Shown here piece after piece: positions 18,237 to 26,997 of a DNA stretch of 49,630 nucleotides. The number at the start of each line of letters is the position of its first letter. The first letter of the stretch is position 1. The translations under genes were made by a program, and so were the position numbers. The notes below the pieces were generated by a model. That model was not told where the DNA came from, searched no databases, and was given only the letters and a program-made list of their open reading frames with translations. Where the stretch lies: the NCBI GenBank assembly GCA_002435835.1, contig DIVM01000027.1:1-49630 (forward strand). Direction: 5' to 3'. The DNA comes from Firmicutes bacterium UBA6132. Lineage in GTDB: Bacteria > Bacillota_A > Clostridia > Tissierellales > Sedimentibacteraceae.

Positions 18237-18805
18237 TGAAGAAAACAATTGGCGTTTTAGCAGTTCAGGGTGCATTTGCAGAACACATCGATGCATTACA
18301 AAAGCTAGATGCTAACTGCATAGAAATTAGGCAAAAATCTGACTTAACTGCTAATCAGATTGATGGAATAATTTTACCAGGTGGAGAAAGTACAGTCATC
18401 GGAAAGTTACTTCAAGAGCTTAAAATATTTGATGATTTAAAACAGTTGATTATTGAGGGCTTACCTGTTTTTGGTACTTGTGCTGGTATGATATTGCTGG
18501 CAAAAAACATTGTAAATGATAATGACGGTTACTTACGCACAATGGACATAGAGGTAAAGAGAAACGCCTATGGACGTCAGCTTGGAAGTTTTCAAACTTA
18601 TGGACAATTCTCTAAAATCGAGAATATCCCAATGGTATTCATTAGAGCCCCTTATATTGAGAGTGTATCAAAAAATGTTGATGTATTGGCAACGGTCGAT
18701 AACCATATCGTCGCAGCAAAACAGGGAAATATGTTAGTAACGTCATTTCATCCTGAACTAACATCCGATTTAAGAATTCATAGCTTTTTCTTAGATTTAA
18801 TATAA
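18236..18805 (+). CDS. pdxT: Pyridoxal 5'-phosphate synthase glutaminase subunit PdxT
   Basis: Class I glutaminase that releases ammonia from glutamine and channels it to PdxS. The 189-residue protein has a full triad: Cys82 (FGTCAGM), His172 and Glu174 (SFHPELTSDLRIH). The oxyanion and substrate loop PGGESTVIGKL lies at 48-58. Its ATG shares one base with the pdxS stop (TAATG), indicating translational coupling and fixed stoichiometry of the PdxS/PdxT complex. The operon ends in a strong hairpin shared with the convergent propeller gene. Confidence 0.97.
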   Translation: MKKTIGVLAVQGAFAEHIDALQKLDANCIEIRQKSDLTANQIDGIILPGGESTVIGKLLQELKIFDDLKQLIIEGLPVFGTCAGMILLAKNIVNDNDGYLRTMDIEVKRNAYGRQLGSFQTYGQFSKIENIPMVFIRAPYIESVSKNVDVLATVDNHIVAAKQGNMLVTSFHPELTSDLRIHSFFLDLI

Positions 18806-18845
18806 TAAGAACCCCACCCAACAACCTTGTTGTATTCACAATAAC

Positions 18846-18890
18846 AAACCTGTACCCTCATTAATTTAAAATGTGGTACAGGTTTTCATT
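18846..18890. terminator. Bidirectional terminator, pdxT and propeller gene
   Basis: Arms AAACCTGTACC (18846-18856) and GGTACAGGTTT (18875-18885) form a perfect 11-bp stem. TTTT follows on the plus strand. It sits between convergent genes. Confidence 0.75.
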
Positions 18891-18895
18891 TGCTT

Positions 18896-21127
18896 TTATT
18901 TTATATCTAAATCACTTACTTTAGTATTATTTGAAATTTTGTGTATTTGCATTTCATTGTCTGAGAATGAATACAAATAATCTCCAATATATATTACTCT
19001 TTTAATTTCATAACCATAATCATAACCATCTTGTAAATCCATATGGCTTAATTTAGTTTTTAAATTAAAACTATCAGCATTTACATTATAAACATATGCT
19101 CCTACAAAATCAGTTTTGTAGTTATCACTTGTTCTTGTAATAGGGAAAGACATCAAACCTTTGTTTAAATTAAACATTAAAGCCTTATGGTTATATAATA
19201 ATTCTGAGAATGTTCCGCTTTTACCTATTACTTCTGATTTAATTTCTCTTGGTTTACTTACATTTGTAACATCAAACAATGAAATTTTTAAACCTGCTGC
19301 TTGCTGTCCACCCCATTGGTTTTCAATCATGTCATAACCAAAACCAAGTATGTGGTTTTCATCGACAGGATGCAAATATGTGCTGTATCCTGGAATTTTT
19401 AAAGAACCAAGTATTTTAGGGTTCGAAGCATCTGATGTATCTATTACAAATAAAGGATCAACTTGCTTAAATGTAACCATGTACATTTTTTCTCCCATAA
19501 ACCTTGTTGAATAAATTCTTTCCCCAGGTGCTATTCCTTCTAATTTTCCTGTTACTTTCAAATTTTCATCCAATATATATACATTATTTTTGGATTCATT
19601 TTGACCTGTCATCCATAAATCCTCGGATGTTGTTGTAATTCTAAAATTATTTTCATGTTCATCCATTGAAAACTGATTTATAATTGTACCAGGTACTTCC
19701 CCTTGACCAACAGGGCTTATAGTTGCATTACTTAAACTAAATTTATATAATACTGTGCTTGAAGAATATACAGGATTAAAAACATCAGTTGACTTAATCA
19801 TAGGTTCGTATGAATAATCTGAAACTGCAGCATACATGCTATCTTTAGAAACATATATGGAATTAGTTGAGCCCAAATAAGTATCCACATCTATTTCTTT
19901 AGTTTTATCCTCTAAATTGATTCCTATAGTGAACATATATTTCGAATCAACATAGTTTGGGAAATATTTTATTTTGTCATATCCTATTTCAGTAGTTTCA
20001 TTTTTAATTACATCTGTAAAAGAAGGAAGTTTAATTTCCATTTCCTTATTATTATAATAATCATATCCTAAATTTAAATATTTTGTAGTTACTAAATATA
20101 AATTATTATCAATAGTTCTTCCTGATGAATAAGAGCCATCAAATAAAAACTCTCTCTCAAGTATAGGTTTAGCTTTGTTTGTAATATCATAAATTAGAAC
20201 ATTCACTCTATCTTCGTAATACATTGGTGGCATAATACTTATATTCATCATTTTATCTTCATATGCTCTATAAAAATTGTTCTGTCCTATAATTACTAAT
20301 TTATTTTCTGATACAAAAATTTCATTAATACCAGTATTTTCAGGTATTTGTACTACTCCAATTACTTTTGGAGATGTTGGATTTGAATCAATAATTTTTA
20401 CGCTGTTGTAAGAATTTACATAAATATATTGACCATCATTTTTTATTATGTCTCCTTCTTCAACTCCATCAACTTGATTATTTGTGTTTGAGCTATCCTT
20501 TAAAGAGTTATCCGCATTACCTGCGCTTTCAGCTACTGGTGCTGAAGTTGTTTCTTCCGTATTTATATCTACTGCTCTGTAAATTCCAATATAATTATAA
20601 AGTTTAGAATTATATTCTAAAAGTGCAATCATATTTTCTTTTGAACCCACTGTAGGAATTATATTTTTATTTACAGGTTCAGAAGTCTTTTCTGTAATAT
20701 ATACACTGTATGTATTTTGATCCCACTTAACATCATGGCCTAATGTTTCACTTATGAACCTTAAAGGAGCAAATGTTCTTGAATTAATCATTTTAGTAGC
20801 AACGTCAATATCTTTGATTTCACCGTTTACTAAAACTTTATTTTTGTTAAGGAGCATTGAAACATCGTTATTTCCATCCTTAATTACTACTTGCATTATA
20901 TTTTTGTTCCAGTCAACTTGAGCACCTAAATTCTCAAACACACCTCTTAACGGAACTAACGTTCTTCCATTTTCTATGATTGGGTTTACATCAAATTCAA
21001 TTTTCTGGTTATTTACATAAACACTAACTGGTTTTTCGTCTGCAAATGCGGTAAGACTTAAACAAAATATCAAAACAGTAATCAATATAATTGTTTTCGA
21101 AAAAATATGACTTTTCTTCATTTTCAC
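18896..21127 (-). CDS. Secreted beta-propeller protein with copper amine oxidase N-like domain
   Basis: A 743-residue exported protein. Residues 1-29 form a signal peptide (basic MKMKK, hydrophobic core, cleavage near TAFA-DE). Residues about 30-155 form two sub-repeats of the copper amine oxidase N-terminal-like domain (RTLVPLRGVFENLGAQVDW and RTFAPLRFISETLGHDVKW), an extracellular, wall-associated module in Clostridia. The remainder matches the bacterial beta-propeller family (DUF2167-like label not claimed), with VDGVEEGDIIKNDGQYIYV opening the propeller and repeated blades ending in short DxS/Y turns. No enzymatic residues are recognisable. Probably surface binding or envelope stress; function unknown. 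Confidence 0.85.
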   Translation of the reverse strand: MKMKKSHIFSKTIILITVLIFCLSLTAFADEKPVSVYVNNQKIEFDVNPIIENGRTLVPLRGVFENLGAQVDWNKNIMQVVIKDGNNDVSMLLNKNKVLVNGEIKDIDVATKMINSRTFAPLRFISETLGHDVKWDQNTYSVYITEKTSEPVNKNIIPTVGSKENMIALLEYNSKLYNYIGIYRAVDINTEETTSAPVAESAGNADNSLKDSSNTNNQVDGVEEGDIIKNDGQYIYVNSYNSVKIIDSNPTSPKVIGVVQIPENTGINEIFVSENKLVIIGQNNFYRAYEDKMMNISIMPPMYYEDRVNVLIYDITNKAKPILEREFLFDGSYSSGRTIDNNLYLVTTKYLNLGYDYYNNKEMEIKLPSFTDVIKNETTEIGYDKIKYFPNYVDSKYMFTIGINLEDKTKEIDVDTYLGSTNSIYVSKDSMYAAVSDYSYEPMIKSTDVFNPVYSSSTVLYKFSLSNATISPVGQGEVPGTIINQFSMDEHENNFRITTTSEDLWMTGQNESKNNVYILDENLKVTGKLEGIAPGERIYSTRFMGEKMYMVTFKQVDPLFVIDTSDASNPKILGSLKIPGYSTYLHPVDENHILGFGYDMIENQWGGQQAAGLKISLFDVTNVSKPREIKSEVIGKSGTFSELLYNHKALMFNLNKGLMSFPITRTSDNYKTDFVGAYVYNVNADSFNLKTKLSHMDLQDGYDYGYEIKRVIYIGDYLYSFSDNEMQIHKISNNTKVSDLDIK

Positions 21128-21190
21128 CTCTCCTTTTCTTTAGTTAGACGAATACGTCATTTACTATGTTCCATAATTATATCATATTAC

Positions 21191-21223
21191 CAAAAAAAAG
21201 AATGTTGATTTTCAACATTCTTT
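21191..21223 (-). terminator. Terminator of the DUF1540 gene
   Basis: Perfect 12-bp stem (21197-21208 with 21212-21223) around a TTT loop, followed on the minus strand by a run of at least seven T residues (21191-21197). Confidence 0.8.
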
Positions 21224-21257
21224 CACTTTAATTTATTAAATTAATTTAACAAGTTAT

Positions 21258-21572
21258 TTATTTTGTGCTGTCAAATGTACTGCAACATGTTTCTTCTGGA
21301 CGCTCAGCATTTTTTCCATTTACTAAAACATCAGTAGCTTCACATACTTCATTTTTATTGTATTGACAATTTTCAGCGCTACATATTATATGCGAATGAT
21401 GATTTGGATCTGCAGTTGAACTTTGTATACCAGGTTTTTGCTCTATAAACGTATCACAGCTTGTTCCGCGACTTTGATGTGCATGTTCACCATAAACTTT
21501 AATGCCCGATGCAGTACATCCCATTCTTTTGTTATAATAACAATTTGTTACACTACAAGTTATATCTGTCAT
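21258..21572 (-). CDS. Tandem DUF1540 cysteine-rich protein
   Basis: A 104-residue protein made of two DUF1540 modules: residues 4-42 (CSVTNCYYNKRMGCTASGI) and about 64-100 (CSAENCQYNKNEVCEATDV). Each has four regularly spaced Cys and a C-terminal C-x-T-F. A His-rich linker (PNHHSH) joins them. DUF1540 proteins are small clostridial and bacillus proteins of unknown role; the Cys pattern suggests metal binding, which is inference. An AAAGGAG site precedes the ATG and a strong terminator follows. Confidence 0.85.
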   Translation of the reverse strand: MTDITCSVTNCYYNKRMGCTASGIKVYGEHAHQSRGTSCDTFIEQKPGIQSSTADPNHHSHIICSAENCQYNKNEVCEATDVLVNGKNAERPEETCCSTFDSTK

Positions 21573-21636
21573 AAAATAATTCTCCTTTCATCAAGTAGTG
21601 AAATTATTTTAACCTAAAGATATATTTTTATTAAAT

Positions 21637-22707
21637 TTATCTATAATAAGATAGCAAAAGATCCACCATTCGTCCGTAACTTTTAACACCATCTTCTTGA
21701 TTGTTTGCTTTTAAATATGTATCATTAACTTTATTTGAAATTTCTGCTGTTTTTGTTTCAAACTGCTTCCAATAGTCATTAGAAATTTTCAAATCATTTA
21801 AAACACCATCGGAATATTTTGCATATAAATTTTTAAAAGCTTCATAATCTTCTTTATAAAGAGCATTCATGCTATAAGTTAAAGCTAACATTGTTCCACT
21901 GTAAGCAAAATCATCTTGACCTGATTTAATACAAGCTAAATAAGAAATAAAATTTGCTTCATCTTCTCTCATAAAACCTTTCTGATGAATGAGCTCATGG
22001 CACATAGTTGAAGGAATTTGATAGTCAGGTATATCCACATTTACATTTGATTCAAATGTGAATGGAAAAAATACTCCAGTAATCCTAGTATAAGACATCA
22101 TCCTTGACAGCACAACAGGTTTTGGAAGTACATAATTTCCTTTTAATATTTCATATTCTTGGGATATATTATTAAAAGACTTTTTCGCCCGCTTTGATGT
22201 TTCATAATAATTTTCATCAAATAAAATTGTCCCCCCGTCTTTATCCGTATTAAGATTCTGCTTTAATTTATTTGCATTAATTATTAAATTGTTACAAAGT
22301 TCTATGAGTTCTTCTTTTGAAGATTCCTTTATTTCAAATCCTGAATAAGCAGTAAATTCATTTCTGTAATAATTGATGCCGCAAAAAAGTACAAAGAGAA
22401 AATAGATTATGGAAACAGCTGAAAACATATTTAATAAAAACAACTTCAAATACTTAATGGTTTTAAATTTTAATGTGTTCACTATTACTTTAATGATATA
22501 TATAAAAAGAAAAGCAACTAAAAAAACTACTAATATTTCAGCAACAGAAAAAGGAACAAAAGATGTAATATTTCCTATAATAAAAGAAAATATGGGATAA
22601 ATTTTTAAAGCATAAAATTCAACAAAATAAATGTTATGCTTCGCTAACTGTGTCAATATAAATGAAATTGGAATTAACAGCAAAAATAAAACTCTTTTAT
22701 ATTTCAT
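21637..22707 (-). CDS. DUF3810 membrane protein with metalloprotease-like HExxH
   Basis: A 356-residue protein with three hydrophobic helices in its first 120 residues and a large extracytoplasmic-looking domain. That domain contains CHELIHQKGFMREDEANF. The HELIH is an HExxH zinc-protease-like motif and the following Glu-Asp-Glu could supply a third ligand. It matches the DUF3810 family. No substrate is known. It is divergent from the patatin gene and apparently monocistronic. Confidence 0.82.
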   Translation of the reverse strand: MKYKRVLFLLLIPISFILTQLAKHNIYFVEFYALKIYPIFSFIIGNITSFVPFSVAEILVVFLVAFLFIYIIKVIVNTLKFKTIKYLKLFLLNMFSAVSIIYFLFVLFCGINYYRNEFTAYSGFEIKESSKEELIELCNNLIINANKLKQNLNTDKDGGTILFDENYYETSKRAKKSFNNISQEYEILKGNYVLPKPVVLSRMMSYTRITGVFFPFTFESNVNVDIPDYQIPSTMCHELIHQKGFMREDEANFISYLACIKSGQDDFAYSGTMLALTYSMNALYKEDYEAFKNLYAKYSDGVLNDLKISNDYWKQFETKTAEISNKVNDTYLKANNQEDGVKSYGRMVDLLLSYYR

Positions 22708-22863
22708 TTGCGTCCTCTCTTACATTACTTAATTAATATTTACATTTTATTATATCATTATTTATTAATATTTCATTTATTTTTGTTTATGTATACGTAA
22801 TTTTTTTAATACCATAAAAAAAAGAACTTTCGCTCTTACAATCATTCCTTTAAGTTTATTTTT

Positions 22864-22883
22864 ATTTAATCAGATGATTAAAT
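22864..22883. promoter_or_regulatory. Perfect palindrome upstream of the patatin gene
   Basis: ATTTAATCA-GA-TGATTAAAT, a perfect 9-bp inverted repeat 65 bases before the patatin start, in the divergent region with DUF3810. A second short palindrome AGGGT-A-ACCCT lies near 22899-22915. These could be repressor sites; no regulator is adjacent. Confidence 0.4.
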
Positions 22884-22947
22884 ATTCGTAAATTTTCCAA
22901 GGGTAACCCTCCTTATGAATTTGCATATTATAAATGGAGGTGATTTT

Positions 22948-23802
22948 ATGTCTGGAATAGGATTAGTCCTAAGCGGAGGAGGAGCTAGAGGTGCATACCA
23001 GATAGGAGCATGGAAAGCATTATGCAAAGCTGGTCTTAATGAGCACATAAATATTTACTCCGGCTCATCCGTTGGAGCAATAAACTGTTTTTTAATTCAA
23101 ATGATGAGTTGTCAGGAGGCAGCAAATATTTGGCTGAATTATGATTTAGGCAGAGTGTTTTTTACAGATGGATTAGATTTAGATAGTTTAATAAAAACAA
23201 TTAGAATGATATTATTGGGTAAAAAAATAGAAAATGAAAGCTTGTTTACAAGAGACGGCATAATAAACTTATTTGATAAATTTGGTTTAGACAAGTTAAA
23301 AGAAACAAATATTGATAATTATGTAGCTGTAGCAAATGTAACAGAAATACCTGATGAAATCAGAGCGATTAAAACCGCTACAGATTGGTTTGGTGGTAAG
23401 AAAACAGGATTTACGCAATATATTCATATAAAAAATTCGGAGGAATCCTTTATAAAGGATGTATTATTAGCAACTTCAGCAATACCAATTATATATCCTG
23501 CTGAAAAAATAGGAGATCAATATTATGTAGATGGTGCAATAAACGACATGCTGCCAATCTATCCGTTATACAAAAGAGGAGTTAATAAAATTATTGCCAT
23601 AGCTTGTGAAAGGATAAATTATCGAAGTTTAAAAAGAAAGTTTCCATCTTGTGAAATTTTATTGATACAGCCATCAAGATACTTAGGCAATATGTTTAGT
23701 GGAACATTAAATTTTAATAATAGAAAACTCATGGACACATACCAATTAGGTTATAGTGATGCCTTAAAGGTAATTAAGAGGAATAATAGTCCCATTAACT
23801 AA
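22948..23802 (+). CDS. Patatin-like phospholipase/acylhydrolase
   Basis: Predicted lipid acyl hydrolase with a Ser-Asp dyad. Residues follow the patatin plan: oxyanion loop LSGGGARGAYQIG at the N-terminus, nucleophile elbow GSSVG, and the Asp in DGAIND. The protein is about 284 residues with no signal peptide, so it acts in the cytoplasm or on the inner membrane face. I take the ATG at 22948 because GGAGGTGA lies five bases before it; an upstream ATG at 22915 has no such site. Substrate unknown. Confidence 0.9.
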   Translation: MSGIGLVLSGGGARGAYQIGAWKALCKAGLNEHINIYSGSSVGAINCFLIQMMSCQEAANIWLNYDLGRVFFTDGLDLDSLIKTIRMILLGKKIENESLFTRDGIINLFDKFGLDKLKETNIDNYVAVANVTEIPDEIRAIKTATDWFGGKKTGFTQYIHIKNSEESFIKDVLLATSAIPIIYPAEKIGDQYYVDGAINDMLPIYPLYKRGVNKIIAIACERINYRSLKRKFPSCEILLIQPSRYLGNMFSGTLNFNNRKLMDTYQLGYSDALKVIKRNNSPIN

Positions 23803-23827
23803 TATTTACTACCGTTGAATTAAAAAT

Positions 23828-23857
23828 GGGCGCTATAAGCGCCAAACATTTTTTTGC
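23828..23857. terminator. Bidirectional terminator, patatin and cop operon
   Basis: GGCGC (23829-23833) and GCGCC (23839-23843) enclose a TATAA loop. A seven-T run follows shortly on the plus strand and TTTTT on the minus strand. Located between convergent genes. Confidence 0.65.
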
Positions 23858-24066
23858 TATTTCACTTCCACTACTTCATATCCAGCATCTACAACAGCAT
23901 TTGTTAAAATTTCATTTGATACTTCTTTAGCTAATTCAACTTCTGCTGATTTTTTGTCTAAATCAACCACTGCATTTTGAACACCATCAATTGCTTTTAA
24001 TGCTTTTTCAACTGCAGCCTTACAATGTCCACAGCTCATTCCTTCTACTATTAATACTTTTTTCAT
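23857..24066 (-). CDS. copZ: Copper chaperone CopZ
   Basis: A 69-residue heavy-metal-associated domain with the Cu(I) ligand motif [11 protein letters not shown] near residues 9-19. It carries Cu(I) in the cytoplasm to CopA and may pass it to CsoR. Its ATG overlaps the copA stop (ATGA), so the pair is translationally coupled. Last gene of the csoR-copA-copZ operon. Confidence 0.95.
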   Translation of the reverse strand: MKKVLIVEGMSCGHCKAAVEKALKAIDGVQNAVVDLDKKSAEVELAKEVSNEILTNAVVDAGYEVVEVK

Positions 24067-26483
24067 TTTGTTTCCTCCATTATTTTTTTATTTTTATTTA
24101 TATCTAAATTTTGATTATTATTTGATTTAAGTTCTGACTTACCATTTGGCTCTATAATACTTATTTTTTCTTCAGTTATATTATTTGATTCATGCACTAT
24201 TTCTTTTGTCATTCTTATGGGTTTAAAAAACTTTAATCTCAATGCATTAGAAACTACTGATACGGAACTTAAACTCATTGCTGCTCCTGCAAACATAGGG
24301 TTAAGTTTCCATCCGAGTATTCCATAAAACAAACCTGCAGCTAAAGGAATACCAATTGTGTTATAAATAAAAGCCCAAAATAAGTTTTGTTTTATATTTC
24401 TAATAGTAGATTTGCTTAATTGAACTGCTGTTACAGCATCTAACAAATCACTTCTTATTAATACTATATCAGCTGATTCTATGGCAATATCAGTTCCTGC
24501 ACCTATGGCAATCCCAACATCTGCTCTTGCCAAAGCTGGCGCATCGTTTATACCATCACCAATCATAGCAACTTTTCTACCCTGCTCTTGGATTTTTCTT
24601 ATTTCTGCTTCTTTATCCTGCGGCATAACTTCTGCAATAGCTCTTGAAATGTTTAACTGTTTTCTTATTGCTTCGGCAGTTTTTTTGTTATCACCTGTAA
24701 GCATTACAACTTCTATTCCCATTGCTTCAAATTCTTTTATAGCTCTTTGGCTTGTAGGTTTAACAACATCTGCTACTGCAATTATTCCCAAAACATTTTG
24801 TTCATCTGCAAAATATAAAGGTGTTTTTCCTTCTTCAGCTAATTTTGAACTTTCATTTTGTAATTTATTATTAATGTTTTTTTCATTTATTAATCTTAAA
24901 TTTCCTATATAATATTTTTTGTTGTTAATTATAGATTCTAATCCTTGACCAGGAATTGCTTCAAATCTATTAACATCATATAAATTTAAATTTCTTATTT
25001 TTGCTTCTTCTATAACTGCATCTGCTAATGGATGTTCAGAACTTTTTTCTGCTGATGCAGCTATTTTTAACATTTCATTTTCATCCAAACTTCCATTTAC
25101 AATTATATCAGTTACTCTTGGCTTACCTTCAGTTATTGTTCCTGTTTTATCCATTACAACTGTCTGAATTTTATGAGCAATTTCTAAAGCTTCAGCTGAT
25201 TTTATAAGTATGCCATTTTCAGCTCCTTTACCCGTGCCAACCATTATGGCTGTAGGTGTTGCAAGGCCCAATGCACATGGACATGATATTACTAAAATTG
25301 CTATACCAATTGATAATGCAAATTCGAAAGTTGCACCGAGCAATAACCAAATTATTGTAGCTATTAAAGCTATGGATATTACAATAGGCACAAACACACT
25401 ACTTATTTTATCTGCCATCTTTGCGATAGGAGCTTTAGAAGAACTTGCTTCTTCTACAAGTCGAATAATCTGAGACAATGTTGTATCATCACCTACATTT
25501 TGCGCTTCAAATTTAAAATATCCAGATTTATTTATACTTGCACCTATTACTGTGTCACCAACTTTTTTTTCAACAGGTATGCTTTCACCTGTAAGCATGG
25601 ACTCATCAAGTGAAGATGCTCCAAAAATTATAGTACCGTCCACTGGTACTGATTGACCAGGTTTTACTATTATAATATCCCCTTTTACAACTTCCTCAAC
25701 AGGAATTTCTATATCTTGACCATCTCTTTCAACAATAGCTGTTTTTGGCGATAAATCCATTAACTTTTTAATTGCATCTGAAGTTTTACCTTTAGCTCTT
25801 GCTTCAAGAAATTTTCCTAATGTTATTAAAGCTAAAATGACTGCTGCTGATTCAAAATATAAATCCATTGAATATGTCATAACCATGTCCATATCCATAT
25901 GACCTAATCCATAACCTATTTTATATATGGCAAATATTCCATAACCAAAAGCAGCTGAAGTACCAATTGCTATTAAAGAATCCATATTAGGTGACCCATT
26001 AAATAAAGTTTTAAATCCGACTTTATAATATTTGCTATTAATTATCATTACAGGAAGGCAAAGTAAGAATTCTGTAAATGCTAATGTTATTGTATTTTCT
26101 TCCCCATGGAATATTTTAGGCAATGGCCATTTTAACATATGACCCATAGCTAAATATAATAGTGGTATTGCAAATACAAAAGAAATTATTAATCGTTTTT
26201 TCATTTCTTTTACTTCTAACTCTGCATCAGTAGGTCCATTTTGTTCTGTTTTAGCTTTAGCAACATTTTTTTCTGCAGAGGTCGCACCATATCCGGTATC
26301 AACAACAACTTTTATAATATCATTTTCATTTAGAATTGATTCATCGTACTTGATCTTCATGCTATTAGTCAGCAAATTTACATTTGCTTCAATTACGCCA
26401 TTTGTCTTTTTTATGTTTTTGTCTATTCGAGCAGAACATGCAGAGCAAGTCATGCCTGTAACATTAAATTTTTGTGATTTCAT
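24063..26483 (-). CDS. copA: Copper-exporting P1B-type ATPase CopA
   Basis: Exports Cu(I) using ATP. The 806-residue protein starts with one metal-binding domain (Cys13 and Cys16 in [11 protein letters not shown]). Membrane helices and the actuator TGES loop follow, then the transmembrane ion site CPC ([14 protein letters not shown]), the phosphorylated Asp in DKTGT and the hinge [18 protein letters not shown]. The CPC site and the csoR/copZ neighbours support copper or silver specificity. An unusual hydrophilic tail of about 45 Asn/Lys/Glu-rich residues follows the last helix. Confidence 0.97.
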   Translation of the reverse strand: MKSQKFNVTGMTCSACSARIDKNIKKTNGVIEANVNLLTNSMKIKYDESILNENDIIKVVVDTGYGATSAEKNVAKAKTEQNGPTDAELEVKEMKKRLIISFVFAIPLLYLAMGHMLKWPLPKIFHGEENTITLAFTEFLLCLPVMIINSKYYKVGFKTLFNGSPNMDSLIAIGTSAAFGYGIFAIYKIGYGLGHMDMDMVMTYSMDLYFESAAVILALITLGKFLEARAKGKTSDAIKKLMDLSPKTAIVERDGQDIEIPVEEVVKGDIIIVKPGQSVPVDGTIIFGASSLDESMLTGESIPVEKKVGDTVIGASINKSGYFKFEAQNVGDDTTLSQIIRLVEEASSSKAPIAKMADKISSVFVPIVISIALIATIIWLLLGATFEFALSIGIAILVISCPCALGLATPTAIMVGTGKGAENGILIKSAEALEIAHKIQTVVMDKTGTITEGKPRVTDIIVNGSLDENEMLKIAASAEKSSEHPLADAVIEEAKIRNLNLYDVNRFEAIPGQGLESIINNKKYYIGNLRLINEKNINNKLQNESSKLAEEGKTPLYFADEQNVLGIIAVADVVKPTSQRAIKEFEAMGIEVVMLTGDNKKTAEAIRKQLNISRAIAEVMPQDKEAEIRKIQEQGRKVAMIGDGINDAPALARADVGIAIGAGTDIAIESADIVLIRSDLLDAVTAVQLSKSTIRNIKQNLFWAFIYNTIGIPLAAGLFYGILGWKLNPMFAGAAMSLSSVSVVSNALRLKFFKPIRMTKEIVHESNNITEEKISIIEPNGKSELKSNNNQNLDINKNKKIMEETK

Positions 26484-26493
26484 TTTTACCTCC

Positions 26494-26757
26494 TTATTTT
26501 GTATATTTATCTATAAGAGAAATTATTTCTTCTATTTTTTCTTTTTCATTTCCTTCTTCAAAAGCTTCTTTAATACACATTTCCATGTGAGCTTTTAAAA
26601 TTTCATGGTTTGCTTTTTTAAGTATTGATTGAACTGCTAATATCTGATTTGAAATATCAATGCAATATCTATTGCTATCAACCATTTTTGATATTCCTTC
26701 AATTTGCCCTGCTGCAGTTTTCAATAAACGATTTACTTTTTCTTTATCTGCTTTCAT
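26494..26757 (-). CDS. csoR: Copper-sensing repressor CsoR
   Basis: An 87-residue all-helical repressor that releases DNA when it binds Cu(I). The ligand set is complete: Cys32, His57 and Cys61 with the exact C-x24-H-x3-C spacing of copper-sensing CsoR. This separates it from RcnR and FrmR relatives. AAAGGAG precedes the ATG. It autoregulates the csoR-copA-copZ operon through the GC-rich palindrome just upstream. Confidence 0.96.
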   Translation of the reverse strand: MKADKEKVNRLLKTAAGQIEGISKMVDSNRYCIDISNQILAVQSILKKANHEILKAHMEMCIKEAFEEGNEKEKIEEIISLIDKYTK

Positions 26758-26780
26758 TTTTTCTCCTTTCTTGAACCTAC

Positions 26781-26831
26781 ACCCCCGAGGGGGGTTAAAT
26801 ATATAATATATCTAAACAAATATTTTGTCAA
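26781..26831 (-). promoter_or_regulatory. csoR promoter and CsoR operator
   Basis: Minus strand TTGACA (26831-26826), 17 bases, TATTAT (26808-26803). Just downstream, around the start site, is ACCCCC-GA-GGGGGGT (26781-26795), a G/C-tract palindrome of the kind bound by CsoR. It stands out sharply in AT-rich surroundings. Confidence 0.8.
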
Positions 26832-26997
26832 TAGACATTCTCATAAATTTATTATTCTTTTGTTTAGTATCTAAGTACATTTAAAAACATATATTAAATA
26901 TTATTAATTCAAATCAGCAATATATTAAAATGTCCATAAAATAGATCAATATGTAAAAATTGAAAAATTAATTTATGAAATATGGAAGGTGATTTTT

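Noticed and set aside
22812..22840. Terminator hairpin near AAGAACTTTCGCTCTT
   Set aside because: Only four paired bases with mismatches, and no minus-strand gene ends there.
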